This document shows positions 23,747-36,013 of a stretch of 64,000 bases of DNA, piece after piece. The notes under the pieces are model-generated. The model was not told the DNA's origin. It saw only the letters and a program-made list of their open reading frames with translations, and searched no databases. Both the position numbers and the translations under genes were made by a program. Position 1 is the stretch's first letter, and each line of letters begins with the position of its first letter. The DNA comes from Drosophila pseudoobscura (lineage: Eukaryota > Arthropoda > Insecta > Diptera > Drosophilidae). The stretch covers positions 5,208,001 to 5,272,000 of the forward strand of contig NC_046680.1 of the NCBI RefSeq assembly GCF_009870125.1, given 5' to 3'.

Positions 23747-24640
23747 CTTACGGTTCTCGGCGTTTTCGTCGTCTCTCGTTTGCCGCTGCTGCGTCGTTGT
23801 TGTTGGTTTACCGACCCTGAAAAGTCAGTGGCGTCTGCCGTGAAAATAAAAGGCTACGTGGGGCTCAGATACCCCTCGGGCCGTATAATAACAAATTAAA
23901 AACGTGTAGCCTTTCCCCCCTCGCCCTTAACCTAAAACTGCAAAGTCAATGCTTAAATCTAGAGAACAAGGAAAGGTCAAAATCTTAATTATAATAAGGA
24001 AACGTAGCTTAGGATCCCTCCAGTAGAAAAATGACGGCGAAATGATGGGCGGAAAAAATGTGGGTGGAGCGGAGCGTACGCGCAGAGCACGCATTAATTT
24101 TAAAATATTACTTACTCACTGTCCTGCTGCATAAACTTTAATATAATAATATAAGTACCTTTTCGAGTTTTTTGTTTTTATGTAGTGGACAACGATTAGT
24201 AGGACTGATGTTTTCATCAGAGGTCGACCAGCACGCTATCATTCCGGCTACTGTCTCGTCGGCAAAAGGGTGGTGTTCTGTTTATTTGTCTATTCTGATA
24301 CCTAGGATATTTTTGTATATTAAAAGAGCATGCAAGACATGTACAAGTACAATTACAGAACCGGAGAGAAACAAAACTTTTGGCCATTAGACTTCACTTA
24401 CACATATGCACACGCACGCGAAACGAACGGATTAAAGGACGTCCTCAGCTGGAATGAAGGACCACGCCCACCCTTCCTTGGTCATAATCTGCCATCTTCC
24501 TCTATACTTCATGACCCCTTTTTTTTAGGGCTCGCTACTACAGGGGCTGGGTATCGGAAATCAAGATCAACGTTTAAGGAGACAATTTAAATTTATTCAT
24601 TAATAGCTAGAATTTAAATACTTATTGAAAGAAAAAAACA

Positions 24641-24787
24641 TCTAAAAACGAGGGGGAACGTTGTGAGTTGCTGCGGACACCGCAACTCTACAGTTATACC
24701 CGATACTTAGTCAGTATGGCTCTCATCCGGCAGACGCTGCTAATATTAAACGACACGACAAAGATTGCGTGCGAGAGAGATTTGGCC
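24641..24787 (-). mobile_element. DINE-1-type fragment, unit 3
   Basis: The same truncated element end, with the same breakpoints, as in the other units. Confidence 0.75.
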
Positions 24788-25203
24788 ATCGTAGAGGTAT
24801 CTCTCCTGACTCTCCCGCTCTATAAAATTAACCGCCTTAAGTACCTGTTGCTCAGATAAAGTACGCACAAAAGGTAACACAATTTGATGCATCATATCAT
24901 GATCAAATCAAATCAAACTTCAGCGTGACACTGCAGAAATCTGTTTTTTCGCTTCCCTTTTGCGCGCACTTTGAAGATTTTTTATATTTTTGGGTATTTT
25001 ACTATTTTTTATAATATATTACTATTTATTACTATACAATATTTGCATATACAATACATAATTCAATATAATATTGAATTAAGAAAATATATTCAAAGTA
25101 TCAGGCTGTTCTGTTTCTTCTGTTTTCTGTTGTTTTCCCTTTTTTCGTAATCGCCGCCTCAGTTTTTTAAGGCGAACACATACAACTAAAAAGCATCACG
25201 TAT

Positions 25204-26306
25204 CCCTCTAGTACTGGCGGTGGCGATTGACCATGCCCGAACTACTGATTTGGCTGGTTCCTACATGGGTACTTTCCGGACTAACCCTATGGTAAACGAA
25301 CGCCGAACCACTCAAAGAAGAGACAAAAAATGTTGCTCTGTATACTCTACAACCCACCGCGCACCAGCCACCGAACTAGTTCGGTTGGGATGCAACGTCT
25401 CACCAGTAGACGAAAAAACGAAAAAGCATGAGAGGAAAATGAAGAGAGCAGGTAGCTAAAAATGATGCTGATCTGCTCTTCTCCTTTCCCTTTTCTGTTT
25501 TCGGTAATTTCATTGCTAGAATGTTCTTTGCGTTTGGCGTTTGTGCAAATCAGTGCGGCTGTCCAAGTGATTATAATTATTCAATTTTAAACAGTTATTC
25601 AAAGCAAATGTATAGCAAACGGCAGTTGCGTAGGCTCAAAAAAGAAATATAAGACAAACATAATCGTGCTAGCGGAGAAACAGTGTCGTGCAGTGAAATA
25701 GAAAAAGTTGAACGCCGCGAAATAGGAGAGACAATCGACGAAAATGAAACAAATGGAAAGTGACACTGAAAAATTTAAAGAACTTCTTTAGAGTTTTGAT
25801 TGGTAAGCTTATATGCTTTTGGTTTTTTTGTATTCCTATTATATATGTATTTTATATTTATAGATGCCATAACTGTAGGTACGGGGACTGGATCAGCTGA
25901 AGTCCAGATTAGGAAAGCCCTACAGCTGCAAAAAAAACGTTTTTTCAAAAACAGTACCACCGCGAACAGCAGACCTTAATTAGTAAATTTAAAAACTTAA
26001 ATGAAATATGTATATAATAAAATAAAAATTTAAATATGAAATTAAATGAAGATTGATAACCTACTTCATGGGTACCCATTTCACTAGCTACTACATGGGT
26101 ACTCATTTCACTAGCTACTAGACGAGTACCCATATCACTAGTTCGGGGGTGAACGATGTGGTGTCACTGGTCCCCATGTCGTAGGACATTGCGGGTAAAA
26201 ATGGAAATGATGAAAAGCATTGTTAAGGGTTAGTAAAGAAAGTACCCCTGGTCTGTTAGGGAGTGGTGATATCACCACCTCCGAACTAGTTCCCAGTACT
26301 GCTGGG
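25204..26306 (+). mobile_element. Decayed TIR DNA transposon, unit 4 copy
   Basis: 1103 bases flanked by AT on each side, where empty units read CACGTATTG with one AT. The ends are imperfect inverted repeats: CCCTCTAGTACTGG on the left, and CCCAGCAGTACTGG read inwards from the right (11 of 14 match). Subterminal repeats of the ACTAGCTAC, CATGGGTAC and GAACTAGTTCGG type lie near both ends. Inside is a short open start, MYSKRQLRRLKKEI, then a stop and an open but stop-interrupted continuation, a possible 60-base intron (gtaagc...ttatag) and a further exon-like segment. It looks like a defunct, non-autonomous relative of a transposase element. The superfamily is unknown. This copy has a private 12-base loss between two CAAA repeats. 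Confidence 0.6.
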
Positions 26307-26446
26307 ATTGTTTTTTGTCCAGTATGTATGTGTGCATGCAATAAAGCAAAGCAAATATGCGAAAACATAACGGTACGGTTTGGTACAGACTTCTCGTTTG
26401 TCAAATGTGAGTGGTTAAAGTGAATGAAGAAGAAGAAGAAGTAAAA

Positions 26447-27310
26447 ATGTCGTTCAATATTAATTTTAATTGTGGTCCCCCCCCGGTCGGCCAAAATGTA
26501 TATAAAATTGGAGAATTGGAAGGGGAGAAGAACATTATTACAAAAGAATCTATACTGGAATGTATAAATTCTCTGCCGAAGTGCGAAAATTTGACTCTGC
26601 AGCAAAAGCCAGAAGTCGGTTGCCAGCAGACGGCCAATGCTGATGATAGCTTTGATTGCTCCAATCTGACAGCAGCACAGTTGGAGCAGTTGGCCCTACT
26701 GACGGCCGCAGCCAACCCTGGGCAATCCAGCGTCAGTTTGATGGTGATGATTCCCGTCGAAAGTTTGTTGGACATTGTTCAGGTACTGTCTGGCACCGCG
26801 GCCCAGATAGTATCCATGTCGTCAACCGTATTAAAGGGGAATTCCAGCAAGGGAACAACTTCCGAGGTGCCAATCTGGGTGGATGCAGGAGTGGGCGTGC
26901 CGCCCAGTGTCGGCAAGATAGATATGGAGATGTACCAATCGCCCGCAGACAAACCGAGTGTGGTGGTGCAGACACAATCAGTAAGTAAATGCAATTAAAC
27001 TTGAAATTCACAAGATCGCATCTATCTATCTATTCTATCCCAACAGAAATCGACCCATAATCCGAGTTTTCGCATCCTGGAACATGTCATAATTCCATCC
27101 CAGCAGCCGGGCAGCATTGGCAGCCTCTGCAAACAAGAGCAACAGCAGAAGGCGACTACCGCTGGAGGCAGTGCCCAGTGCTACTGGCGCGTCGTTGCTG
27201 TTGGCTTGCGGTTCTCGTCGTTTCTCTTCTGCCGCTGCTGCGTCGATGCTGTCGGCTTGCGGTTCTCGTCGTTTCGTTCTTTTCATTGCCGTTGTTTTGT
27301 TGCTTGCTGA
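26447..27310 (+). CDS. Array gene copy 4, two exons
   Basis: Exon 1 is 26447-26980 and exon 2 is 27047-27310, with a 66-base intron, donor gtaagt and phase 0; 265 residues. It keeps TAC at the first deletion joint, unlike copies 2 and 3, and Thr at residue 117, as in copies 1-3. No disabling change is seen. The leader carries the 1.1 kb transposon, so the 5' UTR would differ from that of copy 2. Confidence 0.65.
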
Positions 27311-28111
27311 CTTACGGTTCTCGGCGTTTTCGTCGTCTCTCGTTTGCCGCTGCTGCGTCGTTGTTGTTGGTTTACCGACCCTGAAAAGTCAGTGGCGTCT
27401 GCCGTGAAAATAAAAGGCTACGTGGGGCTCAGATACCCCTCGGGCCGTATAATAACAAATTAAAAACGTGTAGCCTTTCCCCCCTCGCCCTTAACCTAAA
27501 ACTGCAAAGTCAATGCTTAAATCTAGAGAACAAGGAAAGGTCAAAATCTTAATTATAATAAGGAAACGTAGCTTAGGATCCCTCCAGTAGAAAAATGACG
27601 GCGAAATGATGGGCGGAAAAAATGTGGGTGGAGCGGAGCGTACGCGCAGAGCACGCATTAATTTTAAAATATTACTTACTCACTGTCCTGCTGCATAAAC
27701 TTTAATATAATAATATAAGTACCTTTTCGAGTTTTTTGTTTTTATGTAGTGGACAACGATTAGTAGGACTGATGTTTTCATCAGAGGTCGACCAGCACGC
27801 TATCATTCCGGCGACTGTCTCGTCGGCAAAAGGGTGGTGTTCTGTTTATTTGTCTATTCTGATACCTACGATATTTTTGTATATTAAAAGAGCATGCAAG
27901 GATTAAAGGACGTCCTCAGCTGGAATGAAGGACCACGCCCACCCTTCCTTGGTCATAATCTGCCATCTTCCTCTATACTTCATGACCCCTTTTCTTTAGG
28001 GCTCGCTACTACAGGGGCTGGATATCGGAAATCAAGATCAACGTTTAAGGAGACAATTTAAATTTATTCATTAATAGCTAGAATTTAAATACTTATTGAA
28101 AGAAAAAAACA

Positions 28112-28258
28112 TCTAAAAACGAGGGGGAACGTTGTGAGTTGCTGCGGACACCGCAACTCTACAGTTATACCCGATACTTAGTCAGTATGGCTCTCATCCG
28201 GCAGACGCTGCTAATATTAAACGACACGACAAAGATTGCGTGCGAGAGAGATTTGGCC
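28112..28258 (-). mobile_element. DINE-1-type fragment, unit 4
   Basis: The same truncated element end as in the other units. Confidence 0.75.
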
Positions 28259-28835
28259 ATCGTAGAGGTATCTCTCCTGACTCTCCCGCTCTATAAAATT
28301 AACCGCCTTAAGTACCTGTTGCTCAGATAAAGTACGCACAAAAGGTAACACAATTTGATGCATCATATCATGATCAAATCAAATCAAACTTTTCAGTCTC
28401 ACGCTTCAGCGTGACACTGCAGAAATGTGTTTTTTCGCTTCCCTTTTGCGCGCACTTTGAAGATTTTTTATATTTTTGGGTATTTTACTATTTTTTATAA
28501 TATATTACTATTTATTACTATACAATATTTGCATATACAATACATAATTCAATATAATATTGAATTAAGAAAATATATTCAAAGTATCAGGCTGTTCTGT
28601 TTCTTCAGTTTTCTGTTGTTTTACCTTTTTTCGTAATCGCCGCCTCAGTTTTTTAAGGCGAACACATACAACTAAAAAGCATCACGTATTGTTTTTGTCC
28701 ATCCATGTATGTGGATGTATGTGTATGTGTGCAGCATGCAAAAAAGCAAAGCAAAAAGAAAAGCGAAAACATAACGGTACGGTACGACTTCTCGTTTGTC
28801 AAATGTGAGTGGTTAAAGTGAATGAAGAAGAAGAA

Positions 28836-30050
28836 TGTTACGAACCTTTGTTTTTCTTTGGGGCAAGGCCGGCTAGCCAGTCATCCCAGGGCTGGATACT
28901 TCCTAAGCCCTCAGGTCGCACAACAACCAACTGATTGGACATCTCGAACAAAATGTAACAACAAAAATAACCGACAAGAAAAAAAACTGAAAGAAACGGA
29001 CTCTACTCGACAAACACCATTACAGTCTTCCCTCAATACAGACTTGGACCAGGACGAGGTGTCGATGTTTTACCCCCGACGCACCCACCCTACCTGAGAT
29101 CTGAATCACACGTCCCGGATCTCCCTGCCATTGGCAAAAGCCTTACCCTCTCGTTGCTGTGGCTCCTCTTCCCCCCATACGAAACGCTTAACAATTCATT
29201 TCTTCGTTATAATCTTCACTTCATTTCCTATTTTCACACGATATCATTTCTAAGCTAGGCCTGCCTATTCATCCCCCCCTTATCTTAGTACTACTGGCGG
29301 TTAATAAATAATTAGATTAATAGGAATAAATAATATAATAAATATAAATAAATAGGTTACATATATATAATAAATATGGACGGACTTAAATTACATATAC
29401 TTATAACTGGAGACGTCTAACAAAAATAATTAATGGGAGTAAATAAGTTGATGTGCTTTTTTTCTTCTCCCTAAGTGGGCGAGGGTCCCGCACTACGTGG
29501 CCAGGTCTGATCCTTCGAGACCAGCAGGAAAAACAAGCCAGGGTGGCGGAGCTGTGACCTATTCCCTACGGCCAACAAAAAAAATAAATTTGGGGTTTCT
29601 TTACTCCCCCTTTGGAGCGGACTCACTCTTATGCTTCCTGGTCCTGGTTCCTGGTCTTTCCCTGATCTGGATCCCCTGGAATCACATTTATTTATCTTTT
29701 ATTCATTTTTTTGCAGGGTGATGGCCACTACTCCATCCTCATCCCACTCACTTTTTCTTTCAGAACAAAAAAAAATCGCTAAGTCACTGTGCCCGGCGCG
29801 CATGTTCCTCCGTTGCGGGAATTTTTCTTTCTGAACCCCCTCTTGGATGTTCTGTTTAATGCTCCCGGCTGCCGATCCCCATCGCTCTCTCTTCTATCGC
29901 CCTTGAACTAGGAACTCTAACTCTCCAGGACCAGGTGGCCACTCTTCGCTAACCTTTCCCCTTAAATTTTGGCCCTGCCACTCTGTTCAAAAAAATACCT
30001 TCCTCTCAGCGCTTCTAGGGTCTCGCCTATCGATATCTTCGCATGCAACA
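28836..30050 (-). repeat. 3' LTR of element 2
   Basis: 1215 bases, nearly identical to the 3' LTR of element 1. Confidence 0.9.
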
Positions 30051-30249
30051 CCTAGCGAAAATTCGAGCGACCATGGCCGCGGAGAATTATTCGCAAACAT
30101 CGAAGAGCTACACCTTCCCCATGCTGGCATTCTCGGACATTACAGTGCCTAGGAGGATCTTGCAGCGCCCAACGTAGGCTTACACCCACGTATCTGATAA
30201 TCCTTAAGTGAGTGTTTTTAACTCTGAAGTCCCCAGTCTGCAATTTTCG

Positions 30250-33200
30250 CTACAATTTTAGGTCTTTGGCGTGAAAAATCCCCACCGGCCTCCCCGACAG
30301 ATCCTCCAGCTCGTAGGCGTTATTCCCTACTGGACGTACGACTCTGCATTTTAGAAATTTCCGGGCGAACTTGGCGTTGTAGCTTTTGCCAAAGTCGCTG
30401 AGGGTGAAGTTGCGCCTGTAGACTTCTTGGCCAGGTCTGGCGAAAAAGACTCGGGCCCGTTTGTTATAACGCTGGCTGCTCCGCTCATACGCTTGGTGTA
30501 GGCTGCGTTTAATTTGCTCGCGAATGAGGTGTCGCTTATCCGCGAGATCTAATGCGTGCACTTCGTGTTCCGTCAAAGACTGCAGCTTCCTCGCCAGCTT
30601 ATAGCAGTTCCCATTCAGGAACATCTGCTGTCCAAATACAGCGAAGAACGGCGTGACGCCTGTGGCTTCGTGCACGGAGTCACGGATTGACACTTCGATC
30701 TCCGGTAGGTAGATGTCCCAGTCCCTGTGATCCTTCTCCAAATACGTCCTTATTGCAGCGAGTATCGTCCGATTTACTCTCTCGGCTGCATTGCTTTGCG
30801 GCGAGTATACTGCTGTGCGCATGTGTCGGATCCCGAAGCCGCTGACCATGTCCATGAAAGTCTTCGACAGGAACTGCTTTCCGTTGTCGGAGTGGATCAC
30901 CTCTGGCACCCCGAATTTGTAAAAGACCTCTTGCACCAGGAATTGAATGACGTTCGCCGCGGTCGCCTCTCTCATCGCCTTCAAGAAGGTGAATTTCGAA
31001 AAGTGGTCTACGACGACGAAAATCCAGGCCTGTCCCCTTTTCGACCTGGGATACTTTCCAAGGAAGTCTATGTAGAGCTTTTGGAATGGCCTTTCCGTGG
31101 TTACTTCCTGACCGATCCCGACTTGGCTCCGGTAATTGGGTGCTTTGGATTCCTTGCATTCGGTGCAGCTTCGGACGTATTCCCGCACTTGTGCCGTCAT
31201 CGCCGGCCAGTAGTAGTGCCTTTTTAATCTATGCAAGGTCTTCTTCATTCCACCGTGTCCAGCTGTGTGGTCTTCGTGGGCCTTTGCGATGAGGGTTTTC
31301 GTCAATGCCGCGGGAATCCATAATTTCCACATGGAACCTTCCACTTGGTCGTCGATTTGCGCGAAGGCCATTCGCTTGAATACTAGGTCCCCGTCTATTC
31401 GCAGGTCAGGCAATACTTCTTTGTTCCTGCAGATTTCTTCTTTCAGCTCCTGGTATTCCGTTGACTTGAATTCCGTCGTCTGGAATCCGAGGATTTCCGT
31501 TGGGTCTAGAACCACCTCCTCGATGCAGCGTGATAGTGTATCCGCCACTATATTTTCGACTCCCTTGCGGTGTTCGATCTCAAAATCGAACCTCTGCAGC
31601 CGCAATGACCATCTCGCTAGACGCCCATTCAGGTCCTTGAGTGACATTAGCCACTTAAGGCTGGCGTGATCAGTGATTACCGTGAACGGCATCAATTCCA
31701 CATATGGCCTGAATCTCTCTATCGCCAATACCGCAGCTAAACATTCTTTCTCCGTTACAGAATAATTTATTTGGTGTTTGTTCAGCTTGGAAGAAAAGAA
31801 TGCCACTGGACGCTCTGCTTTGTCGTCATCCAGCCGGAAAAGCACTGCTCCCACTCCAAAATTTGAGGCGTCGCACTGGATGTAAAAATGGCGTTTGAAG
31901 TCGGCATGGACTAATACAGGAGCCGTGGTGAGGGCCTTTTTCAGGGACTCTATGGCCGCCCTCGCTTCCGTTGGCAAGGAAAACTTCCCGCGCGCATGCT
32001 TCTTCAGAGCATCTGTTAACGGTACAGCGATGGTTGCGAAGTCCTTGATGAAGCGCCTATACCATCCTGCGGTTCCTATGAAGCTCCGTAGCTCCTTCAC
32101 TGAACTTGGGTTCGGGATCTTTTGTATAGCCACAACCCTATCGGGATCCATTTGCAGCGTGCCACCTCCGATGATAAGCCCTAGGTATTTTAGCGACTGA
32201 AAACAGAATTTGGATTTTTTTAAGCCTATCGTCAAATTCGCTCTTTTCAGGCACTGGGCCACCAATCGCAGATACCGCAGATGCGTCTGGAAATCCGGGG
32301 CTATCACCAAAAGATCGTCCAAATAAACGAAAACGTTTGATCGGAGCTGAGTTGGAATTACCTTATCCATCACTCTGCATAACCTCTGGGCAGCGTTACA
32401 CAGACCGAAGGGCATCATCACGAATTGATACAGCGGACGGCCTGCGACGGTAAATGCGGTGCACTTCCGGCTTTCTGGGTCCAGTTTAATCTGCCAGAAT
32501 GCGAATTTGAGGTCGACGCTAGAAATGTAGTATGTCTGGTCAATCCTGGATAGTATACCCTCGATACTAGGAAGAGGGTAAGCATCTTTTACGGTGAGCT
32601 GGTTCAGTTTCCGCGCGTCCAAACAGAATCTATTTTTGTTTGGCTTTCGCACCACCGTCGTCCGATTGCTCCATGGACTATCGCTAACTTCGATCACTCC
32701 TAGCTCCAGCATTTTATCCACCTCGGTCCAGATCACCTCCTGCATCGCTGGGGATTGAGGGTAATGCCGATCTTTAAATGGTTCTGCGCCCTCGATCAAC
32801 TGGATCCGATGCTGCTCTACCGTCGTTGTTCCCAATCCGGCATCCTCATAGGTCAGAAACTCCTTCTTTACCTTCTCCAGCTCTTCGGTTTCCGTGTCTT
32901 CCAGGGCCCAAGCTTCCACTTCCACGTCCTCCGGGCGATGTTCGGCGTACTGGCTGATTTGTGACATTTGGATCTCGCCTACTTGGACCTCGCTGGATCT
33001 ACTGGACTCTTCTCCGAGGACTGTGGGAGCCAGCGCAAAGGATCTCCAGAAATCTATGCCCAAGTACATGGCTTGCTCTAGGTACGGGCATACGTAAAAC
33101 ACGATCTCTTTGTTCATTCCGTTATATCTTACGCAGAGTTTGGTTTTGCCGATTATGGACCTGTCTTCTCCAGAGGCTGTCTTGATGATCGAGACATAAT

Positions 33201-33780
33201 TGTCCATTTCCACCTCAAGGTCGGCAAGGAGTTCACGGCTGCCCTTTCCTAAGACACTAACGGATGCCCCAGTATCTAGGAGTCCAGCAATCCGATGTCC
33301 TCTTATCTGCACTTCGGCAAACACTCTGGGATCGCGTCCTGCTCCTCGTCTGACTGCCTCGGCCACCTCTTTGCGAGTCTGTCGCCTTTCCTTAAATCTG
33401 GAACGGGCCTTTTGGAGTCTACGACTGACACCGCGCATCCCCTCCAGCTGCCTGTCATCAAAGATCTGGTTTCGAATTTGTATGTATCTCCTCATCCTTT
33501 CTTCGGCCGGTATAAACTTCAAACTATTTTTATTTAATTTATTCGTGCTATTATTCTTAAATTCTATATTAATTAGTGGACCATCGTTCATTTCTTCGCG
33601 GGCTTCAGTCCCGAGCGCTGATCTCCCGCTTTCATCATGCCCGCTCGTGCGTTTCCCGAGCAATTGGGACACGTTGGAGTAAACATTTCTGGTTTCCCGC
33701 AGCGGTAACAGAATATTTTGCGTTCCTTCGCCACGCAGTCTCGGAATCCGTGGTCGAACTGGCCGCAATTCCAGCAACAC
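30250..33780 (-). CDS. pol of element 2
   Basis: A 1176-residue polyprotein. Protease is near residue 170 (LDTGAS), reverse transcriptase about 330-550 (MMPFGLCNA, YLDDLLVIA), RNase H near 640-760 (QCDASNFGVGAVL), integrase from about 850 (HHCC region with CTECKES, then the DDE core with YIDFLGKYP and SDNGKQF). Domain order and length are normal for Gypsy/Metaviridae. The frame overlaps gag by about 190 bases, consistent with frameshift expression in this family. About 200 bases lie between its stop and the 3' LTR, with no envelope gene. Confidence 0.9.
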   Translation of the reverse strand: MLLELRPVRPRIPRLRGEGTQNILLPLRETRNVYSNVSQLLGKRTSGHDESGRSALGTEAREEMNDGPLINIEFKNNSTNKLNKNSLKFIPAEERMRRYIQIRNQIFDDRQLEGMRGVSRRLQKARSRFKERRQTRKEVAEAVRRGAGRDPRVFAEVQIRGHRIAGLLDTGASVSVLGKGSRELLADLEVEMDNYVSIIKTASGEDRSIIGKTKLCVRYNGMNKEIVFYVCPYLEQAMYLGIDFWRSFALAPTVLGEESSRSSEVQVGEIQMSQISQYAEHRPEDVEVEAWALEDTETEELEKVKKEFLTYEDAGLGTTTVEQHRIQLIEGAEPFKDRHYPQSPAMQEVIWTEVDKMLELGVIEVSDSPWSNRTTVVRKPNKNRFCLDARKLNQLTVKDAYPLPSIEGILSRIDQTYYISSVDLKFAFWQIKLDPESRKCTAFTVAGRPLYQFVMMPFGLCNAAQRLCRVMDKVIPTQLRSNVFVYLDDLLVIAPDFQTHLRYLRLVAQCLKRANLTIGLKKSKFCFQSLKYLGLIIGGGTLQMDPDRVVAIQKIPNPSSVKELRSFIGTAGWYRRFIKDFATIAVPLTDALKKHARGKFSLPTEARAAIESLKKALTTAPVLVHADFKRHFYIQCDASNFGVGAVLFRLDDDKAERPVAFFSSKLNKHQINYSVTEKECLAAVLAIERFRPYVELMPFTVITDHASLKWLMSLKDLNGRLARWSLRLQRFDFEIEHRKGVENIVADTLSRCIEEVVLDPTEILGFQTTEFKSTEYQELKEEICRNKEVLPDLRIDGDLVFKRMAFAQIDDQVEGSMWKLWIPAALTKTLIAKAHEDHTAGHGGMKKTLHRLKRHYYWPAMTAQVREYVRSCTECKESKAPNYRSQVGIGQEVTTERPFQKLYIDFLGKYPRSKRGQAWIFVVVDHFSKFTFLKAMREATAANVIQFLVQEVFYKFGVPEVIHSDNGKQFLSKTFMDMVSGFGIRHMRTAVYSPQSNAAERVNRTILAAIRTYLEKDHRDWDIYLPEIEVSIRDSVHEATGVTPFFAVFGQQMFLNGNCYKLARKLQSLTEHEVHALDLADKRHLIREQIKRSLHQAYERSSQRYNKRARVFFARPGQEVYRRNFTLSDFGKSYNAKFARKFLKCRVVRPVGNNAYELEDLSGRPVGIFHAKDLKL

Positions 33781-35081
33781 AGCCTGGGTTTGTTCGCCAG
33801 GTGAGTTTCTTCCACCATCCTTGCTTCGTCTTCATCCAGAAACTCCGTTTCCGGCTCTAGCTCCTCCACTCGCTTCCCGGCTGATTGGAATTTCGGCACA
33901 GGACGGAACGTCGACTTCTGCTCGCGTCCGCGAAAGTGGTACTCCACTTCCAGGCACTCTTCCCTCAGCTGCTCCACGTTCCGGACTCGGATCGCGTAAA
34001 CGTAGCGGGCGATCTCATCATCGAGCCCCTTCTTCAAGACTCGCACCATTTCGGACTCAACCAAAGGTGTGGTGAGTCTAGCTGCCAGTCTGCGCATCGC
34101 TCTAAAATACTCTTCCACAGATTCGCCAGATTGTTGCCTTCGCTCATGCAAGGTGCGTAGCCGCTCGAACTCGCCACCCACTGCTCGGAACCGGGACACC
34201 AACTCGTCCTTCAAATCCTCCCATCCTTCCGGAGGCCGTTCTCGGACAAATTGCCAATACCACTCCGCCGCTTGTCCTTTGACGAGATGGTGAAAGTTGT
34301 CAAGGACCTCGTCCCACGACCGTCGGTTCTGCCTACGGAGGAACTCGACCCTGAACACGAAGTCCTGCACTGTCATCTTATTTGGATCTCCATCTCCGTC
34401 GAAGTGGATTTCCCATTTGTCGACGCGCCCCCATCTCGCTCCTCTCCAATCATCTCTCCTTTCATATGGTGGCAGATCTGTTGGACCTCCGCCGTCTCCT
34501 GATGTCTCCCGTCTCTGCCTTCCAGCACCTGGAACCTGGTCCGCATCGGCTATTCCTCGGCGCCAGTTCTGGCTCAACCTCGCCGGCTTCCTTGGAGGCG
34601 ACTGTGAATTCCATGCGTCATCGTCCTTGGGTCTTTTGGGCATGGTCCCTGTGCTCGGCTTCTGCCTGAGGTGAGCTAGAGGCTGCTGATCGCCATTATT
34701 ATTATCGTTGTTTTCACCCTGGTCTCTTTCCAATCTCAGATCTTGGATCAATTCCACGTTCTGGCGCAGAGGCGCCATCACCTCTGTTATGGCCCCCATC
34801 AGCTCCATAAAGCCGCGACGGATCTCCTCCTGCAACGTCCTACTCAGAGTATCTGCCATGCTGCCTCTCCACGTCTCCTGTGCTTGCGCTATGGCGACAT
34901 TTACTCCTGAGAGAATCTCGGAGGGCAGTGCGTTCGATTGGCCTGGCAAATTCCAGCTGTCGTCTTCACGCCCCTCAGCGCCCTGTGTGTCCCCGCCTTG
35001 CATCTGTCCTTGGAGGTTACCTGGTGGAGGAGTCCTGCGAGTCATTTTCTGCTTAGACCGCAAGTTGTACGCGCTCATCAA
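33588..35081 (-). CDS. gag of element 2
   Basis: 497 residues, matching gag of element 1 apart from scattered substitutions. Capsid-like centre and two C-terminal Cys/His knuckles. Confidence 0.88.
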   Translation of the reverse strand: MMSAYNLRSKQKMTRRTPPPGNLQGQMQGGDTQGAEGREDDSWNLPGQSNALPSEILSGVNVAIAQAQETWRGSMADTLSRTLQEEIRRGFMELMGAITEVMAPLRQNVELIQDLRLERDQGENNDNNNGDQQPLAHLRQKPSTGTMPKRPKDDDAWNSQSPPRKPARLSQNWRRGIADADQVPGAGRQRRETSGDGGGPTDLPPYERRDDWRGARWGRVDKWEIHFDGDGDPNKMTVQDFVFRVEFLRRQNRRSWDEVLDNFHHLVKGQAAEWYWQFVRERPPEGWEDLKDELVSRFRAVGGEFERLRTLHERRQQSGESVEEYFRAMRRLAARLTTPLVESEMVRVLKKGLDDEIARYVYAIRVRNVEQLREECLEVEYHFRGREQKSTFRPVPKFQSAGKRVEELEPETEFLDEDEARMVEETHLANKPRLCCWNCGQFDHGFRDCVAKERKIFCYRCGKPEMFTPTCPNCSGNARAGMMKAGDQRSGLKPAKK

Positions 35082-36013
35082 CCTAGCCCTGTATTTCCCT
35101 ACCTCGAACTATCCTACTTATCTTTTTATTCAATACAATTAATTATCTACTCTTCTTTCAGAACAATCGCATAAACACTCCCTATAACGCCAACTCACTG
35201 ATCTTCAGCACAAAAACGTTTAATACGGCAAAAACACTAATACGGGGGAAAGGAACCACAACTACTAATAGGGCCAACTCTGCACATGGTGTTCTACGTC
35301 TTTTCCTGTCCAACGTCTAGAATTTGGCGAGCGCTGTTGACTGATCTTATCTTCCTTGAAAGATTAAGAGTCAAGGGCGCTCACTTCCCTACAGTCGCTG
35401 TTTCTGCCTACTTCCCTACTGAATGTTCGTTGCGGGATGTTGTAGCTGCTCCAAGTGCAACGCGTGGCCGACATCTGTCCCAACGGGCCACTCAGAACAA
35501 AAAATCTCCTTGAGAATCTACTCTCCCGACTCCATCCAGCGGTAAGCAGGGGAAGCGAAAAACAGAAATCTTTCTGACCATTCCTAACTTCGGGTATTTC
35601 TTTTTCTTCAGGTTCTCCTTTTGCACACCAGGCACCGGGCCGGTTGCTAACTGGCTTTTGGATTCTCCTCTGCCAGTGCCAAACCAAATCCCCTCTTGAG
35701 ATTGTCTGCTTCCCGTTGTCAGATAAGTGCCGAAACATCAAACATCAAAAAAAACTATTTACTTTGTGGATTTTTTTCTTGCATCCTCAGGTCCCTCAGC
35801 GCCGTGCTTCTGTGAGCCAACTCGTCGAGTCCCTCACAGGCCACCGGAACACCGATGGACCCCAGATTGCAGAATACCACTCGAGATCTATCTTCTCTGC
35901 TGGATATTTATACTTTCTTCGACGTCCGTATGATTCGCATCCGTACTCTCCCTCTTTGATGGTCGAGCCAGGACTGCGAGTCCACTTCCCTGTCTCAGAT
36001 TGGGCGCCATTAT

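Larger units (their letters stand above)
14175..25168 (+). repeat. Array unit 3 (11.0 kb, carries a Gypsy element)
   Basis: Without the retroelement this unit is about 2.47 kb, like units 1 and 2. It has the empty transposon site. The LTR element splits the leader from the coding region. The tail lacks the TTTTCAGTCTCACGC segment, as in units 6 and 7. Confidence 0.9.
25169..28654 (+). repeat. Array unit 4 (3.49 kb, with DNA transposon)
   Basis: This is the first unit with the 1.1 kb transposon in the leader. Downstream of the gene it has a private deletion of roughly 90-100 bases: GCATGCAAG at about 27900 is joined directly to GATTAAAGGACG. DINE-1 fragment at 28112-28258. Confidence 0.9.

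Noticed and set aside
25220-25459. 79-codon open frame in the left part of the DNA transposon
   Set aside because: It has no motif and overlaps subterminal repeats. The relic start further right is more transposase-like.
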